The notes: a model not told the origin generated them from the sequence alone. Shown: positions 31,706 to 43,845, numbered from the stretch's first letter. The stretch is DNA of 64,000 nt from Microbacterium sp. MYb66 (GCF_002979435.1 NZ_PCOV01000009.1:1-64000); one strand, 5' to 3'. Program-made: numbers and translations.

Positions 31706-33331
31706 CTATGCCTGAGGCGGTCTCGCGTCCGGCTCTCCGGACTTCGGCCAGTACGAGAGAGCCCGTTCCGCCAGCGCGGTGATCGTGAGCGAGGGATTCA
31801 CCCCCGGATTGGCGGGCACCGCCGACCCGTCGACGACGTGCAGCCCGGGATGGCCCCAGACCCGGTGATAGGGATCGACGACGCCCTTCTCGCGCGTTGC
31901 GGAGATCACCGCACCGCCGAGGAAGTGCGCCGTGAGTGGGATGCCGAAGACCTCCGGCCAGGATCCGCGCGCCTCCGTCGGCACTCCGCCCTCCCGCTGA
32001 GTCCGGGCCGCGATCGCTGCGGCAGCCGTGTGGGCCTGCGGCAGATGGCTCGGATTCGGCTCGCCGTGTCCCTGAGCGCTGGTCATCACGAGGCGGCCGA
32101 ATCGTCGACGCAGCGACAGCGTGAGCGAGTTGTCCGCTGTCTGCATCACCAGAGCGATGATGCCTCTCTCGCTCCACCGACGGAGAGTGCCGAGCCGGAA
32201 CTGCCGCACCGGCGAACGGAGCACCTGCGCGACGACGCTGCCCAGTCGTGCGCCCAGGCGACGATCACCGGGAACCAGCACGGTCGCGAGGGCCCCCATC
32301 AGATTCGATCCCGGGCCGTAGCGGACGTTCTCGACATGGGTCCGCTCGTCGACATGGAACGAGGTGGTGATCGCGACGCCTCGCGCGAGCTCCAGGGCTT
32401 CCGGGACCTTCGTGGCGACGGCCCCGTCGAGCGCCTCGGAATTGGTGCGTGTGAGGCGGCCGACGGCATCCGAGACTCGCGGCAGCGACCCGGATGCCTT
32501 CATCCGGTGCAAGAGCTGCTGGGTTCCCCAGGTGCCGGCGGCGAGCACGACCTGGCCGGCGGTGACGGTCCGGCGCGTGTGCCGGAACCAGGAGCCGCTG
32601 CGGTGCGTCGTCACCGCGAAACCGCCGCCGGGGAGTTCCCGCACCTCGCTCACCGTGCGCAACGGCTCGATGGCCACGCCGCGTCGCTCCGCCAGGGCGA
32701 GATAGTTCTTCATGAGGGTGTTCTTCGCGCCGACGCGGCATCCGACCATGCAGTTGCCGCACAGCGTGCACCCCGTGCGGTTAGGGCCTTCGCCGCCGAA
32801 GTACGGATCGGGTGTGCGCTCCCCCGGCTTGCCGAACCACACTCCGACCGGGGCGTGGCGGAAGGTGGCGCCGACCCCGAGATCCTCCGCCGCGCCCGCC
32901 ATGATCCGCTCGACCGGTCCGGTGTGCGGATAGTGCTCCACGACGCCGAGCATCCGCTTCGCGGTGGCGTAGTGCGGTGACAGCTCGGACTCCCACTCGG
33001 CGATGTCCCGCCACTGCGGGTCCTGGAAGAACGTGATCCCGGGCCGGTAGAGCGTGTTCGCGTAGTTGAGCGAGCCACCTCCGACGCCGGCTCCGGCGAG
33101 GATCATCACGTGGGGCAGCCGGTGGATGCGCTGCACGCCGTGGCATCCGAGCGCAGGCGCCCACAGATAGCGTCGGACGTTCCAGCTGGTCTTGGCGAAG
33201 TCCTCGTCTTCGAAGCGGCGGCCGGCCTCGTAGACACGCACCCGATAGCCCTTCTCGGCCAGCCGCAGCGCAGCGACGGAGCCGCCGAAGCCGGAACCGA
33301 CGATCACGACATCCTCGTCGAACTCACTCAT
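31706..33331 (-). CDS. GMC family oxidoreductase, cholesterol-oxidase-like
   Basis: A 541-residue flavoprotein. The FAD-binding start is DVVIVGSGFGGSVAALRLAE, then AGAGVGGGSLNYANTLYRPG, and the C-terminal GMC signature HVVDGSAVPANPGVNPSLTI. Residues about 190-205 contain four closely spaced cysteines, GCTLCGNCMVGCRVGAKNT, as in mycobacterial ChoD-type proteins. The substrate could be a sterol or other alcohol. ATG 33331 is preferred to GTG 33334 because of GGGGGAG spacing. Its start overlaps the diacylglycerol kinase stop, so it is third in the AGPS-DagK-GMC operon. Confidence 0.88.
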   Translation of the reverse strand: MSEFDEDVVIVGSGFGGSVAALRLAEKGYRVRVYEAGRRFEDEDFAKTSWNVRRYLWAPALGCHGVQRIHRLPHVMILAGAGVGGGSLNYANTLYRPGITFFQDPQWRDIAEWESELSPHYATAKRMLGVVEHYPHTGPVERIMAGAAEDLGVGATFRHAPVGVWFGKPGERTPDPYFGGEGPNRTGCTLCGNCMVGCRVGAKNTLMKNYLALAERRGVAIEPLRTVSEVRELPGGGFAVTTHRSGSWFRHTRRTVTAGQVVLAAGTWGTQQLLHRMKASGSLPRVSDAVGRLTRTNSEALDGAVATKVPEALELARGVAITTSFHVDERTHVENVRYGPGSNLMGALATVLVPGDRRLGARLGSVVAQVLRSPVRQFRLGTLRRWSERGIIALVMQTADNSLTLSLRRRFGRLVMTSAQGHGEPNPSHLPQAHTAAAAIAARTQREGGVPTEARGSWPEVFGIPLTAHFLGGAVISATREKGVVDPYHRVWGHPGLHVVDGSAVPANPGVNPSLTITALAERALSYWPKSGEPDARPPQA

Positions 33332-34229
33332 CACTCTCCCCCGGCACCATCATCGTGAGCGCGGAGGGAAGCACGGAGACCGTGCACTCGTCTTCCCCGA
33401 TCCGCTCGCCGTCCGCGTACACGACGAGCCCCGGAGCGGAGACCGTCACCGTGCGCGCGCGCCGATGACCGACCTCCGGGCGCGTCAGATGGGTTCCGCG
33501 CAGCAGGAGCGGGAACAGCCGCAGCAGTCGCAAGCGGCCGAGCGGGGCGACGTGCACGACATCGAGCAGCCCGTCATCGGGGAGTGCTCCTGCGCAGATC
33601 GGCATGCCGCCACCGTAGCTCGACGTGCTGCCCACGGCGATCAGCGTGCCCGGAGCGCTCACGGCGGCCCCGTCGTCGACGGCGAGCCTGAAGGTCATGG
33701 GACGCAGGCGTACGAGTTCGATGAGCAGCGCGAGGTAGTACCGCGGCGCTCCGTGGGGCCAGCGGAGGCGGTTGGTGCGGTCACTCACCTTCGCATCGAA
33801 CCCGAGCGCCGCGATCGTGAGGAACTTCCGGATGCCATCCGCAGTGCGGACCTGACCGACATCGATCGCGTGCGGCACGCCGGTGAGCGCGAGTTCCGCG
33901 GCGGCTGCCGCATCCCCGCGGGGCAGGCCGAGGGCACGGGCGAGGTCGTTCCCGGTGCCCGCAGCGACCAGGACCACGGGCACGGATGCCGCACACACCG
34001 TGTCGAGCACCCCGGACAGCGTTCCGTCGCCACCGACCACGACCAGCGCGCGCGGCTCGTCCGCGAGGGCGGCGACCGCGAGTCGCGCGGTGTCCGCCGC
34101 GGAGCCGCCCGCGTAGGTACGCACGTCTGTCCCGCGTGCGCGGAGGTGCAGGACGGCCTCTTCGGCTGCTCTCCCCCCGCGGCCCTTGCCGGAGAAGGGG
34201 TTCGCGAGCACGGCGATGTGCTCGGCCAT
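33324..34229 (-). CDS. Diacylglycerol/lipid kinase family protein
   Basis: A 301-residue DagK/YegS-type kinase phosphorylating diacylglycerol or a related lipid. It has AVLANPFSGKGRGG at the N-terminus, the nucleotide loop VVVGGDGTLSGVLDT and GTGNDLARALGLP, then a beta-sandwich C-terminal domain with GGGMPICAGALPDDGLLDVV. It lies 1 base after the AGPS-like gene and overlaps the GMC gene. In Mycobacterium tuberculosis the homologue Rv2252 is likewise beside an AGPS-like flavoprotein, as I recall, so the pairing looks conserved. Confidence 0.9.
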   Translation of the reverse strand: MAEHIAVLANPFSGKGRGGRAAEEAVLHLRARGTDVRTYAGGSAADTARLAVAALADEPRALVVVGGDGTLSGVLDTVCAASVPVVLVAAGTGNDLARALGLPRGDAAAAAELALTGVPHAIDVGQVRTADGIRKFLTIAALGFDAKVSDRTNRLRWPHGAPRYYLALLIELVRLRPMTFRLAVDDGAAVSAPGTLIAVGSTSSYGGGMPICAGALPDDGLLDVVHVAPLGRLRLLRLFPLLLRGTHLTRPEVGHRRARTVTVSAPGLVVYADGERIGEDECTVSVLPSALTMMVPGESDE

Positions 34230-34230
34230 G

Positions 34231-35814
34231 TCAGCGCGTCCGCTCGAGGGGGATCACAGCGCCGGGATTGAGGATGCCTGAGGGGTCCAGCTCACGCTTG
34301 ATGGCGGCGAGGATGCGGATGCCGGTCTCTCCGATCTCCTCTCCCAGCCAGGCCGCGTGATCCCGTCCGACCGCGTGGTGATGGCTGATCGTGCCGCCTG
34401 CGGCGATGATCGCGTTGTTCACGCGCGCTTTGACGGGCGCCCAGACTCCGAGGGGATCGGCACGGACACCGGCGAGCACGGTGAAGTACAGCGAGGCCCC
34501 GGTCGGATAGATGTGGGACACGTGACACATGACATACGACTTCGCGCCCGCGTCGCCGAACCCGTCCTTGAGCGCGCGCTCCACGGCTGCGCGCAGCGGC
34601 TGCAGGTTCGACCAGGTCGTCGCCGTCTCCAGCGTCTCGCAGAAGACTCCGGCATCGAGCAGCGAGTCCCGCAGGTAAGGACCGTCGAAACGACCCTTCA
34701 ACCACTCCTCCGCGGCACCCTCACCCGCGGAGATGCCGCCCGCGGCGACGAGATGAGCGCTGGCTCGGGCCCGCCGCTCGACGATTCCGTCGCCCTCGTA
34801 GACGGTGACGACGCTCGCGCCCTTCGCGAGCGCCTTGCCGATCCGTCCGACCTGGGCGAGGCTCACCGCGGTCTCCGCTTCATCGGATAGGCGGATGACC
34901 GTCGGACCGTCGCCTTGCTGGGCCACACGGCGCAGCGCCTCGGCTCCGCTGGCGAAGTCGGGGAAGGACCAGGACTCGAACACACGATCGCGCGGGATCG
35001 GGTGCACACGAACGCGCACCTCGGTGATCACGCCGAAGATCCCCTCCGAGCCGAGGAACACTCTGACCAGATCAGGGCCGGCAGCGGAACCGGGCGATCG
35101 TCCGAGCTCGATGTCGCCGGTCGGCGTCGCCACCCGGATGCCCGTGACCATGGTGTCGAAGCGCCCGTTCCCCGCCGAGTTCTGACCTGACGATCGGGCC
35201 GCAGCGAAACCGCCGACCGTGGCGTAGCGGAAGCTCTGCGGGTAGTGACCGAGCTCGAAGCCGTGTGCCGCGAGCAGAGCCTCGGCCTCCGGCCCCGTCG
35301 TTCCGGCGGCGAGCACCGCTTCTCCGCTGATCTCGTCGAAGCGGATCAGACCGCTGAGGCGCCGCAGATCGAGGCTCACGACCGCGTGGTGCCGGCCCCG
35401 CTCGGGGTCCAGTGCCCCCACGACGCTCGTGCCGCCGCCGAAGGGAATGACGGCCACGCCACGGGCCACCGCCACCTCGAGGCAGGCACGGACCTCATCA
35501 TGATCGGCTGGACGGATCACCGCATCCGGCGCGTCCTGCTCAGCCTGTCGTCGGCGGAGAAGATCCGGAGTCGACCGTCCACCGGCGTGGCGGATCCGCG
35601 CCTGATCGGAGTCATCGACGTTCTGCAGGCCCACCGCGGCGCGGAACGCCGTGAGATCCGCGTCGGTCAGTGCCGACGCCGCCACCCGCACCGCGGAGAG
35701 CTCGACGGAGGGCTCGGGCTTGCGGATGCGTCCGAGGAGCAGCGGCAGCAGACTGCGAACCGCAAGCGGAAGATCCTTCGCTTTTGCCGGGTCACCCCAG
35801 CCGTTCCATCTCAT
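34231..35814 (-). CDS. FAD-binding oxidoreductase, alkyl-DHAP synthase (AGPS)-like
   Basis: A 527-residue vanillyl-alcohol-oxidase-fold flavoprotein. The FAD domain shows PFGGGTSVVGALDPE and YATVGGFAAARSSGQNSAG. The C-terminal His cluster SHHHAVGRDHA matches the active-site motif of alkyldihydroxyacetonephosphate synthase, which makes the ether bond of ether lipids. Whether bacterial homologues do this is unproven. I chose ATG 35814 because homologues begin MRW-x-x-WGDP. ATG 35853 is possible but would leave only 20 bases to the divergent TetR gene. The neighbouring DagK and GlpD support glycerolipid chemistry. Confidence 0.85.
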   Translation of the reverse strand: MRWNGWGDPAKAKDLPLAVRSLLPLLLGRIRKPEPSVELSAVRVAASALTDADLTAFRAAVGLQNVDDSDQARIRHAGGRSTPDLLRRRQAEQDAPDAVIRPADHDEVRACLEVAVARGVAVIPFGGGTSVVGALDPERGRHHAVVSLDLRRLSGLIRFDEISGEAVLAAGTTGPEAEALLAAHGFELGHYPQSFRYATVGGFAAARSSGQNSAGNGRFDTMVTGIRVATPTGDIELGRSPGSAAGPDLVRVFLGSEGIFGVITEVRVRVHPIPRDRVFESWSFPDFASGAEALRRVAQQGDGPTVIRLSDEAETAVSLAQVGRIGKALAKGASVVTVYEGDGIVERRARASAHLVAAGGISAGEGAAEEWLKGRFDGPYLRDSLLDAGVFCETLETATTWSNLQPLRAAVERALKDGFGDAGAKSYVMCHVSHIYPTGASLYFTVLAGVRADPLGVWAPVKARVNNAIIAAGGTISHHHAVGRDHAAWLGEEIGETGIRILAAIKRELDPSGILNPGAVIPLERTR

Positions 35815-35862
35815 CGACGGGTCTTCATCGACCCTGCCATTGTCTTGGCCCATGCGTTACAG

Positions 35863-35871
35863 TGTGACACA
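35863..35871. promoter_or_regulatory. Short palindrome in the AGPS/TetR divergent promoter
   Basis: TGTG-A-CACA lies 3 bases before the TetR ATG and directly behind a TACAGT -10-like hexamer (35858-35863). It is a candidate TetR operator, but short and unproven. Confidence 0.3.
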
Positions 35872-35873
35872 TC

Positions 35874-36452
35874 ATGGAAGAACGTCAACCTCGGTGGGAC
35901 GCGACGCAGGCACGGATCCTCGACGCCGCCGATGCTCTGATCGAGCGTCGCGGCGTCCACGGTGTGACCATCGCCGAGCTCGCCCGCCGCGCCGACCTGA
36001 GCCGTCCGACCATCTATCGGAACTGGAGCGACGCGGACGACGTCGTCCGGGCAGCACTCCTGCGCCGCGTGGACGGCATCCTGAGCACCTTCCCCGCCCA
36101 CGCGCGCACGCGCGCCGCTCTCGTCGACGATGTGCTGCGCTTCACGTCGTTGTTCCGGAACGACCCGCTCTACGCGCGCCTGCTCGCCGACGAGCCGGAG
36201 GCCTTCACCCGCTACACGCTGCAGCGCGTGGGATCGAGCCAGCGGATGATCCTGCTCTGGCTCGCGACCGCCATCGCCGCCGCGCAGACGGACGGTTCCG
36301 TCCGACCAGGCCCAGCCGACGAGATCGCCGTGATGCTGCTGCTCATCGCGCAGTCGGCCGTGCTCTCTCACGGCACCGTGGCCGAGCTCATCTCGGAGGC
36401 AGCATGGGAACGTGAACTGCGCGCGGCACTCGACGGACTGCTCCGGCCATGA
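35874..36452 (+). CDS. TetR/AcrR family regulator of the glycerolipid cluster
   Basis: A 192-residue TetR protein. The helix-turn-helix is at about residues 30-50: ITIAELARRADLSRPTIYRNW (here VTIAELARRADLSRPTIYRN). The C-terminal half is a helical ligand domain. No Shine-Dalgarno precedes the ATG. It is divergent from the AGPS-DagK-GMC operon and overlaps glpD by 4 bases, so it probably controls both arms. The inducer may be a lipid or glycerol phosphate, which is inference. Confidence 0.88.
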   Translation: MEERQPRWDATQARILDAADALIERRGVHGVTIAELARRADLSRPTIYRNWSDADDVVRAALLRRVDGILSTFPAHARTRAALVDDVLRFTSLFRNDPLYARLLADEPEAFTRYTLQRVGSSQRMILLWLATAIAAAQTDGSVRPGPADEIAVMLLLIAQSAVLSHGTVAELISEAAWERELRAALDGLLRP

Positions 36453-37903
36453 CCCGCGAGTCATCCGCGCTCAACGTCGCGCGACGGAGGATCGAACTGG
36501 CCCGCTCCGCCGAGGACACGGTCGACGTGCTCGTCATCGGCGGTGGGATCACGGGCGTCGGCGCTGCTCTCGACGCCGCGTCACGCGGCCTCAGCGTCAC
36601 CCTGATCGAAGCAGAGGACCTCGCCTTCGGGACGAGCAGATTCAGCTCGAAACTCGTCCACGGCGGCCTCCGCTATCTCGCGACCGGTGATTTCGCCACC
36701 GCCAAGGAGAGCGCGCTGGAGCGACACCTGCTCATGACGACCATCGCACCGCACCTGATCCGCTCCCTCGGCCAACTCCTCCCGTTCAGCCCCGGGGTGA
36801 CCCTGCGTCAGCGCGCGGCGGGGGCCGTCGGCATGGGCATGGGTGACCTGCTGCGGATCCGGGCGCGCACTCCCCGTTCGGCGCTGCCCGCGCCGCGGTT
36901 CGTGACCGCTCGTGCCGCCCTGGCTCTCGCACCGGCCCTCGACCGACGGCGGCTGGACGGCGGCATGCTGTCCTTCGACGGACAGCTGGAAGACGATGCG
37001 CGTCTCGTCGCCACCGTCGCCCGCACCGCGGCGAGTCTCGGTGCGCGGATCCTGACCCGCGTCCGTGCCGTCGAGCTGCGGGCAGACGGTGCGACCGCCG
37101 AGGATTCCGTCACGGGAGAGCGTCTCGAGATCAAGGCCCGCACCGTGATCAACGCGACGGGTGTCTGGGCGGGCTCGCTCGACGAGGCGATCACCGTCCG
37201 ACCCAGCCGCGGTACGCACATCGTGCTCGACGCAGCTGATCTCGGGGTGCCGACCGCGGCGCTCACGATCCCGCACCCGGGATCGATCAGCCGCTACGTG
37301 TTCGCACTGCCGCAGCAGCACGGCCGTGTGATCGTGGGCCTCACCGACGAGGACGCTCCCGGCCCGGTGCCGAGCGTCGCGCAGCCGACCGAGCCCGAGA
37401 TCGATTTCCTTCTCGCCACACTCAACCGGGTCCTTGCCGCGCCGATCAGGCGCCATCAGGTCCGCGGAGCCTTCGCGGGTCTGCGTCCCCTCGTCGACAA
37501 CGGGTCTGATGCCACCGCCGATGTGTCGCGAAGACATCTCGTGACGGTATCCGAGGCGGGCTTCGTCACGGTGCTCGGCGGAAAGCTGACGACGTATCGC
37601 CGGATGGCTGAGGACGCCGTCGATATCGCGCTGCGGACACGCCGTTTGGATGCAGCGCCGAGCCGTACGAGCTCGTTGCGGCTCGTGGATCGCGCTGTTC
37701 CCGCATCCCGCGACCTTCTCGACGAGAGCACCGGACTGACCGATGCGGAGATCGAGTTCGCCGTTCGCGTCGAAGGCGCGATGACCGTCGACGACGTCCT
37801 GGACCGGCGCACGCGCGTCGGACTCGTGGACGCCGATCGCGAGCGGTGTCGTGCGATGGTCGCCGGCAGCGTCGCCCGCGCTCTCGCCGACATCTCCTCC
37901 TGA
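36449..37903 (+). CDS. glpD: Aerobic glycerol-3-phosphate dehydrogenase
   Basis: A 484-residue membrane-associated FAD enzyme turning glycerol-3-phosphate into dihydroxyacetone phosphate with quinone as acceptor. The FAD motif is VIGGGITGVGAALDAASRGL. The signature SRFSSKLVHGGLRYLATGD, the GTHIVLDA and FAGLRPLVD segments, and GGKLTTYRRMAEDAVD are typical. The length is a little short of E. coli GlpD. The ATG overlaps the TetR stop. Its product DHAP is the backbone used by AGPS-type enzymes encoded across the divergent promoter. Confidence 0.93.
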   Translation: MTRESSALNVARRRIELARSAEDTVDVLVIGGGITGVGAALDAASRGLSVTLIEAEDLAFGTSRFSSKLVHGGLRYLATGDFATAKESALERHLLMTTIAPHLIRSLGQLLPFSPGVTLRQRAAGAVGMGMGDLLRIRARTPRSALPAPRFVTARAALALAPALDRRRLDGGMLSFDGQLEDDARLVATVARTAASLGARILTRVRAVELRADGATAEDSVTGERLEIKARTVINATGVWAGSLDEAITVRPSRGTHIVLDAADLGVPTAALTIPHPGSISRYVFALPQQHGRVIVGLTDEDAPGPVPSVAQPTEPEIDFLLATLNRVLAAPIRRHQVRGAFAGLRPLVDNGSDATADVSRRHLVTVSEAGFVTVLGGKLTTYRRMAEDAVDIALRTRRLDAAPSRTSSLRLVDRAVPASRDLLDESTGLTDAEIEFAVRVEGAMTVDDVLDRRTRVGLVDADRERCRAMVAGSVARALADISS

Positions 37904-38036
37904 CCGACCGCGTCCCGGCCTGCCCCGTATCCATGGCGCGGCCCCCGGAGGAACGCTCGGCGAACAGCGGATGAAATCCCCCGGATGAAGCGCCCCGCCG
38001 GCGTCGCATCCCGCCTGAACACTGCACAGTGGTGTC

Positions 38037-38732
38037 ATGGACATGCTCTTCACGATGCTGGGCGGCAAGGGGATGTCGGGGCTGCTGAAGACCGGCACGG
38101 CCATCCTCACCACGCTCCTGGTCCTTCCTGCGCTCCTCAAGCTCTTCGTCGTGACGGTGGATGAGGGCTGGGCAGCGATCCGGACGCGCAACGGCAAGCC
38201 GATCATCCGCAATCGTCCGCAGCGGCGCCCGACCACCAGGGGCGGCGCGGTCGGCGAGGTCGTGGTGCTGGACCCGGGTTCCCACGGTGCGTTCCCACTG
38301 TTCTACTGGTACCGGCTCATCGACGTGCGGTGCCGAGCGACCGATCTTCCTGCACGTGAGATGAGCGGGGCCAGCGGCCATCAGCACCGGGTACATGCGT
38401 CATTCGAGTGGCGCCCCATACCGACCGGACGAGATCTGCGCGTCTTCGAGCTCGATGTCGTGAACGTCAAGGAGCGCGCGTCGAACATCGTCGGCGCGGC
38501 TCTGAGAGATGTGATCCGCGGGCTCGACGGCGCCGAGCTGCCGCACAACGACGAGGTCAACACCCGGGTCCTCGCGGCCAGCGCGGAAGAGGTTCGTCGG
38601 GCCTGCGGCGTGGAGCTCGTGCGCGTCATGGTGACCGGCGATGCCCTCACGGACGGTTACCTGCTGTCCACCGCGCTCCGCGAGGTCGACCGTGGTGCGC
38701 AGGCCGTCGCCGCACTGCACGCGCTGAACTGA
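38037..38732 (+). CDS. SPFH/Band-7 domain membrane protein
   Basis: A 231-residue protein with one N-terminal membrane helix (about residues 17-38, TGTAILTTLLVLPALLKLFV) followed by an SPFH/Band-7-like domain: VTVDEGWAAIRTRNGKP, DVRCRATDLPAREM, HASFEWRPI, NIVGAALRDVIRGLDGAELP. Such proteins form membrane microdomain assemblies or protease regulators. CACAGT 6 bases before the ATG suggests a leaderless start. It is isolated between glpD and converging dxs. No partner (for example NfeD) is adjacent. Confidence 0.78.
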   Translation: MDMLFTMLGGKGMSGLLKTGTAILTTLLVLPALLKLFVVTVDEGWAAIRTRNGKPIIRNRPQRRPTTRGGAVGEVVVLDPGSHGAFPLFYWYRLIDVRCRATDLPAREMSGASGHQHRVHASFEWRPIPTGRDLRVFELDVVNVKERASNIVGAALRDVIRGLDGAELPHNDEVNTRVLAASAEEVRRACGVELVRVMVTGDALTDGYLLSTALREVDRGAQAVAALHALN

Positions 38733-38760
38733 CGCCGGGCGCGAGCTCGGCTCCTACTTG

Positions 38761-40701
38761 TCAGCGCCTTTCGTGCAGCGGAAGGTCGATGGTCCCGGTC
38801 TCCCCCGCGTGACGAGCCTTCGGGATACGCGTCCCCAGCACCTGCGACACGATGTCCTGTGCGATCTTCGGTGCCGTGAGCCCGGCATCGGCCAGGATCT
38901 GGTCGCGGGAGGCGTGATCGATGAACTCGTCGGGGAGGCCCAGCTCGTCGACCGCCGTATCGATGCCGGCCTCACGAAGGACCTGACGGACGCGCGTGCC
39001 GATGCCGCCGACACGGATGCCGTCCTCGAGCGTGATCACGAGGCGATGATGAGCCGCGAGTTCGACGATCGACGGCTGCACCGGAATCGCCCAGCGCGGA
39101 TCGATGACGGTGGCACCGATCCCCTGAGCCCGGAGGCGGTCGGCGACGTCGATCGCGAGAGCAGCGAAGGGGCCGATGGCGACGATGAGCACGTCTTCGG
39201 ATTCGCCGCGGGCGAGCACGTCGACGCCATCGCTCAGGCGTTCGATCGCGGGCAGATCCGCGGCCACCTCGCCCTTCGGGAAGCGGATGACGGTCGGCGC
39301 ATCGGTCACGGCGACCGCCTCGTCGAGGGCTTCGGTGAGCCGCGCCCCATCACGAGGCGCGGCGATGCGGATGTGCGGCACGATCTGCAGCATGGCGAGG
39401 TCCCACATCCCGTGGTGGCTGGGGCCGTCGGGGCCGGTCACTCCCGCTCGGTCGAGCACGAAGGTGACCCCTGCGCGGTGCAGGGCCACGTCCATCAGCA
39501 CCTGGTCGAAAGCTCGCCCCATGAAGGTGGCGTACAGCGCCACGACGGGGTGCAGACCCCCGTAGGCCAGTCCGGCGGCAGACGCCACCGCATGCTGCTC
39601 GGCGATCCCCACGTCATACACCCGGTCGGGGAACCGCTCGGCGAACGGCGCCAGACCTGTCGGGCGCAGCATGGCGGCCGTCATCGCGATGACGTCGTCC
39701 CTGCGCTCACCCACCGAGACGAGAGCATCGGAGAAGACGTCCGTCCAGCCGCGCCCCCCGGACGACAGCGTCTCGCCGGTCGTCGGATCGATGCGGCCGA
39801 CGGCATGGAACTGGTCGGCGTCGTCGTCGCGCGCCGGCTGGTATCCCCGGCCTTTCTCGGTGATCGCGTGCACGATGACCGGTGCGCCGAACGACTTCGC
39901 GAGTTCCAGCGTCTCGAGGAGCGCAGGAAGATCGTGCCCGTCCACCGGACCGAGGTACTTGATGTCGAGATTGGAGTACAGCGCCTCGTTGTTGGTGAAC
40001 CGCGACAGGAAGCCGTGCGTGCCGCCACGGACGCCGCGGAACACAGCACGCCCGACGGGACCGAACGCGCGGAAGAGGCGGTCGGAACGCTGGTGGAGGT
40101 CCTTGTACGCGGCGGCGGTGCGCACCCTGTTCAGGTACCGCGACATCCCGCCGATCGTCGGCGCGTAGGACCGCCCGTTGTCGTTGACGACGATCACGAG
40201 GTTGCGGTCGTTGTCGTCGGAGATGTTGTTCAACGCCTCCCACGTCATGCCACCGGTGAGCGCGCCGTCGCCGACCACGGCGACCACGTGACGGTCGGCT
40301 CGCCCTGTCGCGGTGAGGGCCCGGGAGATGCCGTCGGCCCAGCTCAGCGAACTGGACGCATGAGAGGACTCCACCACGTCATGGGCGCTCTCGCCGCGCT
40401 GAGGGTACCCGGCGAGGCCGCCGCGGACGCGCAGGGCCGAGAAGTCCTGTCGGCCGGTGAGCAGCTTGTGCACGTAGGACTGGTGGCCGGTGTCGAAGAT
40501 GAACGGATCATCAGGCGAGGAGAAGACCCGATGCAGGGCGATCGTCAGCTCGACCACACCGAGGTTCGGGCCGAGGTGCCCGCCGGTTCGCGAGACGTTC
40601 TCGACGAGGAACGCGCGGATCTCCGCGGCGAGCTCGGCGAGCTGGTCTGTGGACAGCGCGTCCAGATCACGGGGTCCTGAGATGCTCGGAAGAATGGGCA
40701 T
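38761..40701 (-). CDS. dxs: 1-deoxy-D-xylulose-5-phosphate synthase
   Basis: Thiamine-diphosphate enzyme joining pyruvate and glyceraldehyde-3-phosphate, the first step of the MEP isoprenoid pathway; 646 residues. It has HLGPNLGVVELTIALHRVF, the ThDP motif VVGDGALTGGMTWEALNN, and the C-terminal transketolase half with DVGIAEQHAVASAAGLA and DRAGVTGPDGPSHHG. I chose ATG 40701, 5 bases after AGGAGG. The GTG at 40707 would lie inside that ribosome binding site. It is downstream of acnA on the same strand, separated by a strong hairpin. Confidence 0.95.
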   Translation of the reverse strand: MPILPSISGPRDLDALSTDQLAELAAEIRAFLVENVSRTGGHLGPNLGVVELTIALHRVFSSPDDPFIFDTGHQSYVHKLLTGRQDFSALRVRGGLAGYPQRGESAHDVVESSHASSSLSWADGISRALTATGRADRHVVAVVGDGALTGGMTWEALNNISDDNDRNLVIVVNDNGRSYAPTIGGMSRYLNRVRTAAAYKDLHQRSDRLFRAFGPVGRAVFRGVRGGTHGFLSRFTNNEALYSNLDIKYLGPVDGHDLPALLETLELAKSFGAPVIVHAITEKGRGYQPARDDDADQFHAVGRIDPTTGETLSSGGRGWTDVFSDALVSVGERRDDVIAMTAAMLRPTGLAPFAERFPDRVYDVGIAEQHAVASAAGLAYGGLHPVVALYATFMGRAFDQVLMDVALHRAGVTFVLDRAGVTGPDGPSHHGMWDLAMLQIVPHIRIAAPRDGARLTEALDEAVAVTDAPTVIRFPKGEVAADLPAIERLSDGVDVLARGESEDVLIVAIGPFAALAIDVADRLRAQGIGATVIDPRWAIPVQPSIVELAAHHRLVITLEDGIRVGGIGTRVRQVLREAGIDTAVDELGLPDEFIDHASRDQILADAGLTAPKIAQDIVSQVLGTRIPKARHAGETGTIDLPLHERR

Positions 40702-40810
40702 CTGCACCTCCTCACAGGCTCCGTCAGAAGCGCCCGACGGCGGTGCGGGCGCCCCTCGATCCTACCCCGCCCCTGTCTCGGAGCACGGTGAACCGGTGCC
40801 CCCTTGACAC

Positions 40811-40850
40811 GACGGAGGGGCTCGGATCCGAAGACCCGAGCCCCTCCGTC
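40811..40850 (-). terminator. Terminator hairpin after acnA
   Basis: GACGGAGGGGCTCGG (40811-40825) pairs perfectly with CCGAGCCCCTCCGTC (40836-40850), 15 base pairs, loop of 10. It starts 8 bases beyond the acnA stop and separates acnA from dxs. Confidence 0.75.
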
Positions 40851-40857
40851 TGCGCGA

Positions 40858-43692
<2,835 letters not shown>

Positions 43693-43818
43693 GAATCCGT
43701 CTCCTTCTATTCGGATGGGAGCGACAGGCGCCTCCATCTTGCTCGCCAGCGAGCCCCTGCGGCTAGCAAGGCGGACCTAACCAGTCTGCCCCGCACAGCT
43801 CACCGGCGAAAGCCTGCG

Positions 43819-43842
43819 ATTTATCTTGATGTCAAGATAAAT
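43819..43842. promoter_or_regulatory. Perfect 24-base palindrome upstream of acnA
   Basis: ATTTATCTTGA-TG-TCAAGATAAAT has 11-base arms and a 2-base spacer, unusually AT-rich for this genome. It lies between the DUF3159 stop (43846) and acnA, which is transcribed away from it. The minus strand carries TTGACA within the palindrome, so a repressor here could cover a -35 box. This is a good candidate regulator site, identity unknown. Confidence 0.6.
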
Positions 43843-43845
43843 CTA

